Notes under the pieces: model-generated | Database searches by the model: none | What the model was told of the DNA's origin: nothing | What the model saw: only the letters and a program-made list of their open reading frames with translations | Source: Larsenimonas suaedae | GTDB taxonomy: Bacteria > Pseudomonadota > Gammaproteobacteria > Pseudomonadales > Halomonadaceae | Assembly (NCBI RefSeq): GCF_023712105.1 | Contig: NZ_JAMLJI010000001.1 | Location: 496,001 to 560,000, forward strand | DNA: 64,000 bases | Direction: 5' to 3' | In this document: one piece after another, positions 38,200 through 48,748 of the stretch | How positions within the stretch are numbered: position 1 is the stretch's first letter | Layout: every line of letters starts with the position of its first letter | Translations under genes and position numbers: made by a program

Positions 38200-39111
38200 A
38201 TGACCGACCCGACGTCCACCTCCGTGCCGGACGCACCCTTTGCTATCGTGGAGCTTGATGGCCCCGGCAGCGCAACCCTGCTTCAGGGGCAAAGCTCTGC
38301 GGCCATCGACCTCGTAAGGCCTCCCTTCGCGCCGTTGATCGCGTTTTGCACCCCGAAAGGCCGCATGATCGCCAACGGCCAGGTTGTTGCCGTGGGGGAA
38401 CATCGGTTCTGGCTTCTACTTGATGCAGGCCTTGCCGACACGGTGATGACGCATTTGAAAAAATTCGCCGCGTTCTACAAGACCGAACTGACCCTGCGCA
38501 GTGATCTTCAAGTGCAAAAACTCATCGCACCGGGCGACGTTGGCCACCCGCTGCCGGATCTGCCCTTTCAGATGCAGCAACACGACGACATCGTGTGGCT
38601 TCGTCATCCCGGCGAACATGCCCGCTTTCTACGGATTGCCACAACCCGCGATGACACCCTAGAGAGTGCATCGGACGCTGCCTGGCGGCTCGAGGACATC
38701 GACGCCGGACTTTGCTTTCTTGATGGCGAACAAAGCGAGCAGTGGCTGCCTCAGATGCTCAACTGGGAAGCCCTTGGCGGCATCAGTTTCAAGAAGGGCT
38801 GCTACACCGGCCAGGAAGTGGTCGCACGAGCCCACTACCGCGGCCAGGTCAAGAAACGGTTGGTACATCTTTCCGGCCCACGTGGGCTTGCGCTCGCCTC
38901 AAACGATCAACTAAGCACCGAGGATGGCAAGCGCGTCGGTTCCGTGATGGTCGCGGCCGAGAGCGACACGACCACCGAGCTTCTTGCCGTGGTCAACGTC
39001 AGCGCCCTCGATGCCACGGTCTATCACGATGAAAGCCGTACCGCGCTCACACTCGCGCCGTTGCCATACGCGCTTGAGCGCGTGGACCCCGAGACGCTGG
39101 CCGCGAGCTGA
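38200..39111 (+). CDS. ygfZ: YgfZ/GcvT domain protein for iron-sulfur cluster assembly
   Basis: 303 residues from the ATG at 38200 (TTGGAG upstream). The signature KGCYTGQEVVARAHYRG includes the conserved Cys. YgfZ is a folate-binding protein that supports Fe-S enzymes such as MiaB. It is followed by a strong terminator. It is divergent from the HMA gene. Confidence 0.93.
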   Translation: MTDPTSTSVPDAPFAIVELDGPGSATLLQGQSSAAIDLVRPPFAPLIAFCTPKGRMIANGQVVAVGEHRFWLLLDAGLADTVMTHLKKFAAFYKTELTLRSDLQVQKLIAPGDVGHPLPDLPFQMQQHDDIVWLRHPGEHARFLRIATTRDDTLESASDAAWRLEDIDAGLCFLDGEQSEQWLPQMLNWEALGGISFKKGCYTGQEVVARAHYRGQVKKRLVHLSGPRGLALASNDQLSTEDGKRVGSVMVAAESDTTTELLAVVNVSALDATVYHDESRTALTLAPLPYALERVDPETLAAS

Positions 39112-39145
39112 TCGGCGGGCAACAGGTCTACGTGACCGCGCGCAC

Positions 39146-39177
39146 AAAAAAGCAGGTCAATGATGACCTGCTTTTTT
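39146..39177. terminator. Bidirectional terminator between ygfZ and smrA
   Basis: A 9-bp stem (AGCAGGTCA / TGACCTGCT) around ATGA, bounded by A6 on the left and T6 on the right, so it works on both strands between two convergent genes. Confidence 0.93.
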
Positions 39178-39214
39178 ATGGATAAGGGGTTGGAGGTTTG
39201 AGGCGCTATAGCGC

Positions 39215-39811
39215 TCAGGGGGCGTGTCGGCGCTGATGGCGTTCTCTGTTGCGCTGACTGGCAGACGCCGACTTCTTGAGCGCCACATAGGTCGCGCCCA
39301 ACCCGCCGTTACGCGGCTGAGCGGTGGAAAACGCCTGAACTTCGTCAAACTGCTGAAGCCATTTGGTCACGTAGGACCGAACGATGTTGGCGTGGCTGTC
39401 GTCGCGCTTGCCTCGCCCATGCACAATCAAGAGCGTTCTCAGCTCATGGGCGTAGGCTTCTCTGATAAACGCAAATACGTCGCGACGAACGTCTCTGAGC
39501 GGCTGCCTGGCCACATTGATCTGGGCGTCGATACGATAGCCGCCTTGACGCAGCTTGTCGATCACACCGGTTTGAATGCCGTCTCGCCTGAACTCGAACG
39601 GGTCGTTGACGGGCAGCAGATCCACGAACTCATCGGAAAGAAAATTGGTGGCCTCCTCTTCTTTCTGGGCCTGGGCGCGACGTGCGCGCTGGGCGTCGGT
39701 CAATTGCGGGTCACGCTTGAACGACACCACCGTATTCGACGGTTTCAACGGGGTAACGTCGGCCATCTCCTTGGCAAAAAGCGCTTCATCTCGGTCGTAA
39801 TCGCGTTCCAT
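39215..39811 (-). CDS. smrA: Smr-domain protein SmrA (YdaL-like), DNA/RNA endonuclease family
   Basis: 198 residues. The C-terminal Smr domain (about 90-185) has LLIVHGRGKRDDSHANIVRSYVTKWL, as in E. coli YdaL, and a DVQAF-type segment. The N-terminal half has an acidic linker. I start at the ATG giving MERDYDRDEALF, which has GAGGG nearby and matches the YdaL length. An ATG 42 bases upstream overlaps yihY as ATGA and could also be used. Smr proteins nick structured nucleic acid; the substrate here is unknown. Confidence 0.88.
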   Translation of the reverse strand: MERDYDRDEALFAKEMADVTPLKPSNTVVSFKRDPQLTDAQRARRAQAQKEEEATNFLSDEFVDLLPVNDPFEFRRDGIQTGVIDKLRQGGYRIDAQINVARQPLRDVRRDVFAFIREAYAHELRTLLIVHGRGKRDDSHANIVRSYVTKWLQQFDEVQAFSTAQPRNGGLGATYVALKKSASASQRNRERHQRRHAP

Positions 39812-39849
39812 CGTCACTGCCCTCATGCATTGGCTGAAATGACCTTGCG

Positions 39850-41121
39850 TCATCGATGAGAGGCGCCCTGATCGTCGGTCGACGGCCGACCGGACTGCCC
39901 CTCGTCGATGTAGTCTCGAAGTGCCCGGTTCGTCGCAATGCGACGCTGCATTGTCAGCGCGTCAAGCGCGTGCTGAATCGGCTTGAAACGCGCATCGGGG
40001 GCGGCGTACTCATCGCTTGGCTGCCACCCGATATGCATCAGGATATCGCATAACGGCAGTTCGTCCAGGCTGCGCGCAAGGACCCACCCCCCCTGGATTC
40101 CCTGCACGACCCAGCGCTGCTCCACCAGCGGCGCCATCAGTGACCGATAATGCCCACCGACCAGCCGGCGCACCTGCCTGAGCGACAGCTCGCCGCCAAG
40201 CGCGCGCTGCTTGTCGAGCTTGTAAAGAAGCCCGATGCTCTGCCAGAACGGCGACCAGTGCCGCCAGTCGGCCCGGTGCGACTCCCCCAGATACGCGGTG
40301 AGTTCCGCCCCGAGCAACACGATTGCCCAGCACAGATAGACCCAGATCAGAAAAAGGGGAACGGCGGCAAAGGCGCCATAGATGATCTGATAGGACGGGA
40401 AGTGGCTTACAAAGACCGAAAAACCGTACTTGGCAAGCTCGAACGACACCGCAACGGAGACTGCGCCAATCAGCGCGTCGCGCACACGCACGCGCGTACT
40501 CGGTACCGCCATGTAGACAAAGAAAAACGCCAGTACGCTCAAAAAAAGCGGCATCAGCATCAGTATGAGATCACGGCCCCCGAACAGGAACGCCGCAGTA
40601 TCAAATATTCGAAGCGAGGCAAGGTAGGATGAGAGCGCAAACCCCGAGCCAATCAACAAGGGGCCGAGCGTCAATACGGTCCAGTAGATCACGAAGCTTG
40701 CGATGCCGCGGCGATGGGTCGACACCTGCCAGATCTGATTGAACGCGTGCTCGATGGTGTACATCATCATGATCGAGGTCACAAACAGCACCCCGATTCC
40801 CACGCCGGTCAACTGCTGCGCCTGATGCGAGAACTGGTTGAGCTTATCGATCACCACCTCGCCGGTGGCCGGCAGAAACTGCTGGAACACGTAGGTCTGG
40901 AGCTGGTCTCCCACGCCCTGAAAGGCCGGGACCGCAGAGAGCATGGCGTAAAGCACCGTGGTCAACGGCACCACGGCAAAAAGCGTGGTGTAGGTCAATG
41001 CGCCCGCGGTTCGAAGCCCATCGTGGCGTGCAAACCGCGTGAAGAGGTGTCGCACCTCCTTGAGCGCCCTGAGCCGCTTCGGGCCCATGAAGGGGCGTTG
41101 TGACTCTCGCTGACGCCGCAC
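39850..41121 (-). CDS. yihY: YihY/BrkB-family inner membrane protein
   Basis: 423 residues. Start is GTG at 41121 with GGGAGG at the right distance. Six or so membrane helices fill residues about 45-285 (family motif TAGALTYTTLFAVVPLTTVLY and the AVPLFLIWVYLCWAIVLLGAELTAY end), followed by a soluble C-terminal domain of about 130 residues. The family was once annotated as RNase BN, wrongly. Its role is unknown. The gene order yihY next to wrbA-DUF2069 is shared with Pseudomonas. Confidence 0.92.
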   Translation of the reverse strand: MRRQRESQRPFMGPKRLRALKEVRHLFTRFARHDGLRTAGALTYTTLFAVVPLTTVLYAMLSAVPAFQGVGDQLQTYVFQQFLPATGEVVIDKLNQFSHQAQQLTGVGIGVLFVTSIMMMYTIEHAFNQIWQVSTHRRGIASFVIYWTVLTLGPLLIGSGFALSSYLASLRIFDTAAFLFGGRDLILMLMPLFLSVLAFFFVYMAVPSTRVRVRDALIGAVSVAVSFELAKYGFSVFVSHFPSYQIIYGAFAAVPLFLIWVYLCWAIVLLGAELTAYLGESHRADWRHWSPFWQSIGLLYKLDKQRALGGELSLRQVRRLVGGHYRSLMAPLVEQRWVVQGIQGGWVLARSLDELPLCDILMHIGWQPSDEYAAPDARFKPIQHALDALTMQRRIATNRALRDYIDEGQSGRPSTDDQGASHR

Positions 41122-41188
41122 TACAATACCTCCCTGATGCTTAAATAACGCGCCAAACGCTCGTTTCCTCGAGCCTTTTCACACTTAA

Positions 41189-42177
<989 letters not shown>

Positions 42178-42217
42178 CCAATGGCGCTGCGCCGTACCAA
42201 GACTCGAGGACCCCTGC

Positions 42218-42865
42218 ATGAATCAGGACATTGCCCAGCTAAGACGGGACTATGCCGGCGCAAGCCTTGCCTTTGACTCGACCCCGGCAAGCCCCTTTCC
42301 ACTCTTTTCGGAGTGGCTCTCGGCCGCTGTCGACACCGAGAAAGACGACGCCAACGCCATGACGCTCGCAACGGTTGATAACAACCAGATGCCGCACGCG
42401 CGTATCGTGCTGCTCAAGGGCTTCGATGAGCAGGGCTTCGTGTTCTACACCAACTACCAAAGCCACAAGGGCAGCGAACTGGCCGGCAACCCCGTGGCGG
42501 CCATCGTCTTCTGGTGGCCCACGCTTCAGCGCCAGGTCCGCGTCGAGGGCCACGTCGAGCAGGTTGAAAAGGCGCTTTCCGACCGCTACTTCGAAAGCCG
42601 ACCGCGTGACAGTCAGCTCGGCGCCTGGGTGTCGCAGCAAAGTGTCGAGATTCCGGGGCGTCGCTGGCTCGAAGAACGTCAGGCGCGGTTTGAAAGCGCG
42701 TTTGACAACGTCCCCGTCGAGCGCCCCGCGCACTGGGGTGGCTATCGGATCAAGCCGCACATGATCGAGTTCTGGCAGGGCCAACCCAACCGCCTGCACG
42801 ATCGACTGAGGTTTCGCCGCCGTTCAGAAACTGCCCAGTGGGACAAGACCCACCTCGCCCCTTGA
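42218..42865 (+). CDS. pdxH: Pyridoxamine/pyridoxine 5'-phosphate oxidase
   Basis: 215 residues. FMN and substrate motifs ARIVLLKGFDEQGFVFYTNYQS and HWGGYRIKPHMIEFWQG are present, and the C-terminus ends in HLAP, as in most PdxH. It makes pyridoxal phosphate. It starts 40 bp after DUF2069 and may have a separate promoter. Confidence 0.97.
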   Translation: MNQDIAQLRRDYAGASLAFDSTPASPFPLFSEWLSAAVDTEKDDANAMTLATVDNNQMPHARIVLLKGFDEQGFVFYTNYQSHKGSELAGNPVAAIVFWWPTLQRQVRVEGHVEQVEKALSDRYFESRPRDSQLGAWVSQQSVEIPGRRWLEERQARFESAFDNVPVERPAHWGGYRIKPHMIEFWQGQPNRLHDRLRFRRRSETAQWDKTHLAP

Positions 42866-42907
42866 CCTGAAACCAGATTGACCTGACGCCGTGGCCCGGG
42901 CCGCCCC

Positions 42908-45685
42908 TTACGGATCGGTCTGGGCCAGACGCTGGCGCTGCCAGGCCGTGGCAGGCTCATTCAGCGCCAGTCGCGCGGTCACCACCCCCTCTTCCATATC
43001 AAGGCGGGTGGTAAAGCCAAGGGCTTTGACCAGTGCACGCATCGCCCGGTTGTCCGGTGCAATCTTTCCATACATTTCAAGCGTGCCGACGTGACGGCTG
43101 TAGTCGATCAATCGCGTCATCAAACGCCGCCCCAGGCCTCGCCCCTGCATGTCGTCACGGATGATGATCGAAAACTCGGTGCGCACGTTATCCGGGTCGT
43201 TCCAGACGCGAGCCACGCCAAGCATCGTGACCGACTCACCAAGCGCCTCACCTGATGACGAGCCCCACTTAGGCACACTCTCCAGTGCAACAAACGCCAT
43301 CTGGCGGTCGTAATTAAGCTGGGCAAGACGCGCCAGCGCCTCCTGCGACAGCTCCGGCTTGTCGCGAAAATACCGAAATCGGATGCTCCTGGCAGAAAGA
43401 TGGCGATGAAACTCGGTAATCAGCGCGGCGTCCGATTCCCGGATCGGTCGAATCGTGATCGAATCACCCTCTGAAAGAAGCTCCTCGTTCACCCACTGAT
43501 CGGGGTACGGCATGATCGCGAACCGCGCCGGCGGCCCCACGCTCAACCGATAGTCTTCGGCCCAGACATCCGTCGCGCTCACTCGCAGGGGGCTGATGTT
43601 CAAACACTCGAGCGTGGGGACATCGGTTGCAAGCGTCGAAAGCGTCACCAGAAGCCGGGCCAGCCGCTCCCGCCAGGCCTCAGAGCCCAGCTGCTCGGTC
43701 AGGAGATGGCGTGCAGACGTCTGATCGATCAGGGTGTGGGCCAGTTCGCGATTGAGCGGCGGCAGCGCCACATGGCGGTCCTCGGCCTCATCAAGCGGAT
43801 GTCCCGCCCGACCGATGAACACGACCGGGCCAAACACCGGGTCTCGAGTAATACCGACGCTCAACCCAACGCTTGCGACATCCGAGCGTTCAGGGCGCAC
43901 GCACACGCTATAAAGCGGCGTGTCACGGGCCTCGAACCGTGCCTTGAGTTCGGCAAACGCCTCCTGCAAGGCGATCGGCGTTGTAAGGCGGCGCAGCACA
44001 CACTCAGCGGTGTCCGACACCGAAAACGGCATGCACGCCTGTTCATGCACGGCCTGCATCTGCCAGGGCGGTGCAAACGCAGGCAACACCGGCTCCGAGT
44101 GCGTCGCTTGTAGATAATGCACGCGGCCGAGGCTCACCCCATAGGCATCGAGTACCTCACCGCACTCCTGATGCGTCAACGCCCGGCGCTGCCGTTCAAA
44201 CGCCTCGCGAATAAGGCGCTGGGCGTTTTCCCTGCGGTGATCGCGGCCAACAAGCTCTGCATTGGGCGGCGTCAGACGCAGAAGATGCTGCGCCTTGCGA
44301 TAGCGCACCATTAGCATCACGCCATCCACCGCCTTTTCCGGCGAGCGATAATGCGCGATACCGGCCCGCTGGCACTGAAGGCGCGCCTCGCGGGCGGTCT
44401 TGAGCCCCATCCAGCAGCTCATCAGAACGCCCCGCACGGCGTCCCTGCTTGCCACTACCCGCCGGGCCACCTCCTCGGCCGGCGCCATGCGGGTCGGGGC
44501 GTGAATGGTGATCACCACATCCACGTTCGGGTCGGCGCCCACTAGACGCACCGCCCGTTCGAACACCTCAGGGGTCGCCAGACTCCCGACATCGACCGGG
44601 TTGTCTCCGCGCACGCTGACGTCCAGCGCCTGCGCCGTCAGGGCATCACACGTGGCGTCTGACAGGGACGCCAGAGTGCCGCCCTGGGCGATCAAGGCGT
44701 CCATTGCCATGAACGACAGCCCCAGCCCATTGGCCACGAACGCGACCCGATCTCCCGGCATCGACTGCACACGCGTCAACGTCTCGAGCGCATCGATCAG
44801 CTCATCAGAGGCATTCACGCGCAGCACGCCCGCGCGCTCGAGGGCGGCGTCAAGCACCTGATCGCGCCGGGAGAGCCCCGGCGCGACGCCGTGACGGGCA
44901 AGGTCGGTGCGTTCGAAGCGCCCGCTCTTGATCGCGACTACCACGTGATGGCGCGCAGCCTCGCGCAGCGCCGTCATGAAATGGCGAGCGTTGTCGATCC
45001 GTTCAAGATGCATGACCAGTGCTCGGTAGCCGCCGCTCAGATTCAGATAATCAAGCACGTCGGGCAGCGTCACATCGACGCTGTCGCCGAGTGCCACCAT
45101 GTGCGAAAAGCCGATGCCCCGTTCTGCGGCCCAGTCGATCAGAGCGTGACCGACCATGCCCGACTGGCCCAGGTAGGCAAGCCGCCCCCGGGCAATCGCG
45201 GTGCTGGTGCAGGACGCATTGAGATTGTGCCGCGTCGAGAGAATGCCTGCGCACTCAGGCCCCATGATGCGAAGACCAAAACGGGTAACAATCGTACCGA
45301 GCCGCGCACGAAGCGAGTCCGGCTCGGAGGCCGGGCTCTCGCTCCAATGAGCGCCCCCGGTCATGATCAATGCCGCCGCACAGCCTCGCTCGGCGAGCGT
45401 GGTCAACGGCTCTGGTACGCACTCGACTCGACAGACAAAGAGAATCAGATCCGGCGGCGGCGACAACGCCTTGAGCTCCGGCACCCGCTCGAGGCCCTTC
45501 ATGGTGACCTCACCGGCCGAATCATCAAGGCCGTATACGCCAAGGCGCCCGTTAAACCCACCTTCACTCAGGTTGGCAAGCACCGTGCGCGCAAGGTCGA
45601 GATGCTCGCTATCAAGCACGATCAGAATTGATCGTGGCTGGAAAAACCGTTCGACGAATTGAAGCCCCAAGCCGTTTTCCTGCAT
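42908..45685 (-). CDS. patZ: Protein lysine acetyltransferase, PatZ/Pka type (NDP-forming acyl-CoA synthetase-GNAT fusion)
   Basis: 925 residues. Order: CoA-binding Rossmann domain (about 1-135), two succinyl-CoA-ligase-like domains (about 150-460), an ATP-grasp-like domain (about 490-710) and a GNAT domain (about 755-905) with the acetyl-CoA loop RDDMQGRGLGRRLM. Such fusions (E. coli YfiQ/PatZ, Salmonella Pat) acetylate acetyl-CoA synthetase and other enzymes and are not themselves ligases. It is 69 bp from a divergent HDAC-family gene, which may be the matching deacetylase. Confidence 0.93.
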   Translation of the reverse strand: MQENGLGLQFVERFFQPRSILIVLDSEHLDLARTVLANLSEGGFNGRLGVYGLDDSAGEVTMKGLERVPELKALSPPPDLILFVCRVECVPEPLTTLAERGCAAALIMTGGAHWSESPASEPDSLRARLGTIVTRFGLRIMGPECAGILSTRHNLNASCTSTAIARGRLAYLGQSGMVGHALIDWAAERGIGFSHMVALGDSVDVTLPDVLDYLNLSGGYRALVMHLERIDNARHFMTALREAARHHVVVAIKSGRFERTDLARHGVAPGLSRRDQVLDAALERAGVLRVNASDELIDALETLTRVQSMPGDRVAFVANGLGLSFMAMDALIAQGGTLASLSDATCDALTAQALDVSVRGDNPVDVGSLATPEVFERAVRLVGADPNVDVVITIHAPTRMAPAEEVARRVVASRDAVRGVLMSCWMGLKTAREARLQCQRAGIAHYRSPEKAVDGVMLMVRYRKAQHLLRLTPPNAELVGRDHRRENAQRLIREAFERQRRALTHQECGEVLDAYGVSLGRVHYLQATHSEPVLPAFAPPWQMQAVHEQACMPFSVSDTAECVLRRLTTPIALQEAFAELKARFEARDTPLYSVCVRPERSDVASVGLSVGITRDPVFGPVVFIGRAGHPLDEAEDRHVALPPLNRELAHTLIDQTSARHLLTEQLGSEAWRERLARLLVTLSTLATDVPTLECLNISPLRVSATDVWAEDYRLSVGPPARFAIMPYPDQWVNEELLSEGDSITIRPIRESDAALITEFHRHLSARSIRFRYFRDKPELSQEALARLAQLNYDRQMAFVALESVPKWGSSSGEALGESVTMLGVARVWNDPDNVRTEFSIIIRDDMQGRGLGRRLMTRLIDYSRHVGTLEMYGKIAPDNRAMRALVKALGFTTRLDMEEGVVTARLALNEPATAWQRQRLAQTDP

Positions 45686-45754
45686 GATTCCCTCGTTCGC
45701 TGCCTTGCGCTGCGCGCGTTCATCGCTCGGGCGTTACCTGATTAAGGATGACCC

Positions 45755-46690
45755 ATGATAACCGCACTGATCGCCCCGAGTTTCTGTCGCCGCCATATGG
45801 TGGCGCCGTGGCACCCCGATCACCCCCGACGGCTCAACGCCATCGAGCGCCAACTGGCACGTCATGGGGTATCCCAACACCTGCAGCATTTCGATGCCCG
45901 CGCGGCCAAACCCGAGCACTTGCTGCTCGCCCATGATGCAGGCTATCTGGGCTTTTTGAGCGACGCCACTCCAGATGATGCCCCGATTGCCCTCGACGAT
46001 GAGACCTTTGTCACCAAGGACAGCTGGCAGGCGGCCCGCATTGCCGCAGGGGCTGTGGTCAAGGGCGTCAATCAGCTGTGCCGCCAGCAGGCGGACAACG
46101 TGTTCTGCGCCATTCGTCCGCCGGGCCATCACGCCGAGCACCAGCGCGGCATGGGGTTCTGTCTGATCAATAACGCCGCCATCGCCGCGCGCTACGCGAT
46201 CACCCACTGGGGCCTCAAGCGCATCCTGATCGTGGACATCGATGCCCATCAGTGCAACGGCACTCTGGACATTCTAGGCAACGACCCGCGGGTACTGATC
46301 TGCTCGATGTTTCAACAGGGGATCTACCCTGCATCAAGCACGCCACCGCCGTCGAACTCGATCAACATGGCGCTTGCGCCGCACACCACCGGACGCGAGG
46401 CCAGCCTGCGCTTAGAGGCTGACTGCCGTCACGCCATCGAGCGCCACCGGCCAGAGCTTGTGATCATGAGTGCAGGTTTTGATGGTCACAGGGAGGACGG
46501 CATGACGGATCTCGATTTCGAGACGCAGGACTTCAGGGCGCTTACGCAACAGTGTCTGGACATCGCGGCCAGGTTCAGCGACGGCCGACTGCTGTCGGTG
46601 CTGGAAGGCGGGTATCATCTGGAGAGTCTCGGGCCTTCGGTCGAGGCCCATGTACAGGCCCTCGCCGGGCTCGGCGAGGGCCTGCGCTGA
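45755..46690 (+). CDS. Histone deacetylase-family protein (zinc-dependent deacylase)
   Basis: 311 residues. The catalytic His pair lies in IRPPGHHAEHQRGMGFC, the zinc Asp and His in DIDAHQCNGT (usual DxHHGNG), the third zinc Asp in SAGFDGHREDG and the catalytic Tyr in LEGGYHL. The metal ligands are kept, but the HHG triplet reads HQC. It would remove acetyl groups from lysines or polyamines. Divergent placement next to the acetyltransferase fusion suggests a shared control region and opposing roles; the substrate is not known. Confidence 0.9.
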   Translation: MITALIAPSFCRRHMVAPWHPDHPRRLNAIERQLARHGVSQHLQHFDARAAKPEHLLLAHDAGYLGFLSDATPDDAPIALDDETFVTKDSWQAARIAAGAVVKGVNQLCRQQADNVFCAIRPPGHHAEHQRGMGFCLINNAAIAARYAITHWGLKRILIVDIDAHQCNGTLDILGNDPRVLICSMFQQGIYPASSTPPPSNSINMALAPHTTGREASLRLEADCRHAIERHRPELVIMSAGFDGHREDGMTDLDFETQDFRALTQQCLDIAARFSDGRLLSVLEGGYHLESLGPSVEAHVQALAGLGEGLR

Positions 46691-46706
46691 CGCTGGGTCA
46701 GCCGGA

Positions 46707-46752
46707 CGCGTCTCAGCGTGCCCGGCGCGTCTCAGCGTGCCCGGCGCGTCAG
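46707..46752. repeat. 19-bp tandem repeat, about 2.4 copies
   Basis: Two exact copies of a GC-rich 19-bp unit followed by a partial third. The array lies in the 66 bp between the convergent deacetylase and permease genes, just past both stops. No hairpin with a T run was seen. Confidence 0.8.
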
Positions 46753-46756
46753 ACGA

Positions 46757-48157
46757 TCAGTATTCGTGCGTCATCATCTTTTTGGCGTAGTCCTTGCCGT
46801 AGCGCGCCAGCGCCCAGGCGTACATCAAAAGCCCAAGCAGCATCCAGCCCCCAAACACCAGCCACTCGATACCGGTCAACGCCGCAGGGCTGAAGGGCAG
46901 ATAAAGCCCGGCCATGCCGATGGACAGCGCCACCGCAATGACACCCACCAGCATGCCCTGAGGCACACGGAACGGGCGTGGCATCTCGGGTTCCCTGGCG
47001 CGCAGCACTAGAAACGACAGCGCCACGAACAGGTAGGCAATCACGATACCAAGGCCGCCTGCGTCCACCAGCCACACCATGGCAGGGCGCCCCATCAGTG
47101 GCGCCAGGCTCGAAATGATACCGATCAGCAAGATGGCGTTGGTCGGCGTCTTGTACTTCGGATGCAGCTTGGCGAGAAAGCCTGGCAGCATGCCGGCATG
47201 CGCCAGCGCGTAAATAGCCCGTGACCCCCCGATATAGAACGCGTTCCAGCTGGTGATGATGCCGGCCATGCCCGCAAGGATCATCAGCTTGGACGCCCAG
47301 GGCGCATCGAAGACGGCCTCCATGGCTGCCGGTACCGCCAGCACATCGCCGCCAAGCTGTGAGGCCGGCAGCATCAGCGAGGTGCCAAAGACGATCAGCG
47401 CGTACCAGACCACTGCCAGTACCACCGACAACATCAGCACCCGGCCAATATCGCGATACGGCAGATTGATCTCTTCAGCGGCCTGAGGGATAACGTCAAA
47501 ACCAACGAACAGAAACGGCACCATGATCATCACCGTCATGATGCCGCCGGCACCATCGGAAAACAGCGGTTGAAGCGTGGTGGTCTCGCCGGTAAACAGC
47601 GCCCCGGTAATGAACAACACACCCACCACCAGAATCAGAAGCGTGACCAGCCTTTGAATGAGTGCGGCCATGGTCACGCCCACGTAGTTGATCACCATCA
47701 TGACAAGGGAGCCAATCACGCCCACCAGAACCCAGGTGAACTTAACGTCCCAGCCGGCAAGCGTCCATAAGTGACCGACGGCGTAGTTTGGAAAGAGACT
47801 CTCAACGACCGTGGGCAGTGCAACGGCTTCGAACGCGACCACGCTGAGGTAGCCAAGCACGATGCTCCAGGTGCAGATGAACGAGGCGAAATGCCCCAGC
47901 GCCCGATAGCTGTAGACGTGTTCACCGCCCACCTTGGGCATGGCGGCGGCAAGCTCTGCGTAGGTCAGTCCAACAAGGATGACCGCAGTCCCGCCGATCA
48001 GAAACGCAACGACCGCGCCCATGCTGCCGGCATTGACAATGAATTTGCCGGTCAGCACGATCCAGCCCCAGCCGATCATGGCCCCGAACGCCAGTGCAAG
48101 CACGTCCTTGCGCGCCAGCACTCGAACGAGTGCGTCTGAAGAATTGGTAGACGACAT
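46757..48157 (-). CDS. APC-superfamily amino acid permease
   Basis: 466 residues from the ATG giving MSSTNSSDALV, which has CGGAG nearby; an ATG 19 codons upstream is weaker. Twelve membrane helices are visible, beginning with ALAFGAMIGWGWIVLTGKFI, which holds the helix-1 GxxIGWG break of the family. The substrate cannot be deduced. Confidence 0.88.
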   Translation of the reverse strand: MSSTNSSDALVRVLARKDVLALAFGAMIGWGWIVLTGKFIVNAGSMGAVVAFLIGGTAVILVGLTYAELAAAMPKVGGEHVYSYRALGHFASFICTWSIVLGYLSVVAFEAVALPTVVESLFPNYAVGHLWTLAGWDVKFTWVLVGVIGSLVMMVINYVGVTMAALIQRLVTLLILVVGVLFITGALFTGETTTLQPLFSDGAGGIMTVMIMVPFLFVGFDVIPQAAEEINLPYRDIGRVLMLSVVLAVVWYALIVFGTSLMLPASQLGGDVLAVPAAMEAVFDAPWASKLMILAGMAGIITSWNAFYIGGSRAIYALAHAGMLPGFLAKLHPKYKTPTNAILLIGIISSLAPLMGRPAMVWLVDAGGLGIVIAYLFVALSFLVLRAREPEMPRPFRVPQGMLVGVIAVALSIGMAGLYLPFSPAALTGIEWLVFGGWMLLGLLMYAWALARYGKDYAKKMMTHEY

Positions 48158-48421
48158 TGTTGACTCCGTTATTGTGTCGAGCGTGCGCCCCGTTGTTATT
48201 AAAGATTCGGGCACATCCGTTTGGTCGAGCGTGCAATATAATGACCATCAAAATCGATAAGCAATAGAAAAATGCACTTTGAGGCTTAAATAGGCACCTT
48301 TTTGTAAATTAAATAAAACGTTTTTAACGTCTGGCGCACCCAAGGGGTTCGAAAGCGACACAGCCGCGCTACACTGCCCCAACGACGCATCTATCGCACC
48401 GAATACCCGCAAGGAGCCTCC

Positions 48422-48748
48422 ATGTACGCGCAGCTGCCCGAACAAACCCAGCAACGCATCGAAGCCGAAGCCTTTCGCACATTGCTCAAGCACCTCGATG
48501 ACAACAAGGACGTTCAAAACATCGACCTGATGATCCTGGCGGACTTCTGCCGAAACTGCCTCTCGAAGTGGCTGGTCAACGCCGCCGCCGATCAGGGCAT
48601 CGAGCTCGACTACGAAGCCGCCCGTGAGCACGTCTATGGCATGCCCTACAGCGAGTGGAAAACGCTGTATCAAGCCGAGGCCACCCCCGAGCAGCTCGAG
48701 GCGCTCAAGGCCCGCCAGGCGGCCAAACAGGATGAGCACACCCCATGA
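48422..48748 (+). CDS. DUF1244 protein
   Basis: 108 residues, mostly helical. The family segment VQNIDLMILADFCRNCLSKW holds conserved Cys residues. Function is unknown. AAGGAG lies upstream. It overlaps moaB by ATGA, so it belongs with the molybdenum-cofactor genes as a transcript; a link to that pathway is inference. Confidence 0.88.
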   Translation: MYAQLPEQTQQRIEAEAFRTLLKHLDDNKDVQNIDLMILADFCRNCLSKWLVNAAADQGIELDYEAAREHVYGMPYSEWKTLYQAEATPEQLEALKARQAAKQDEHTP

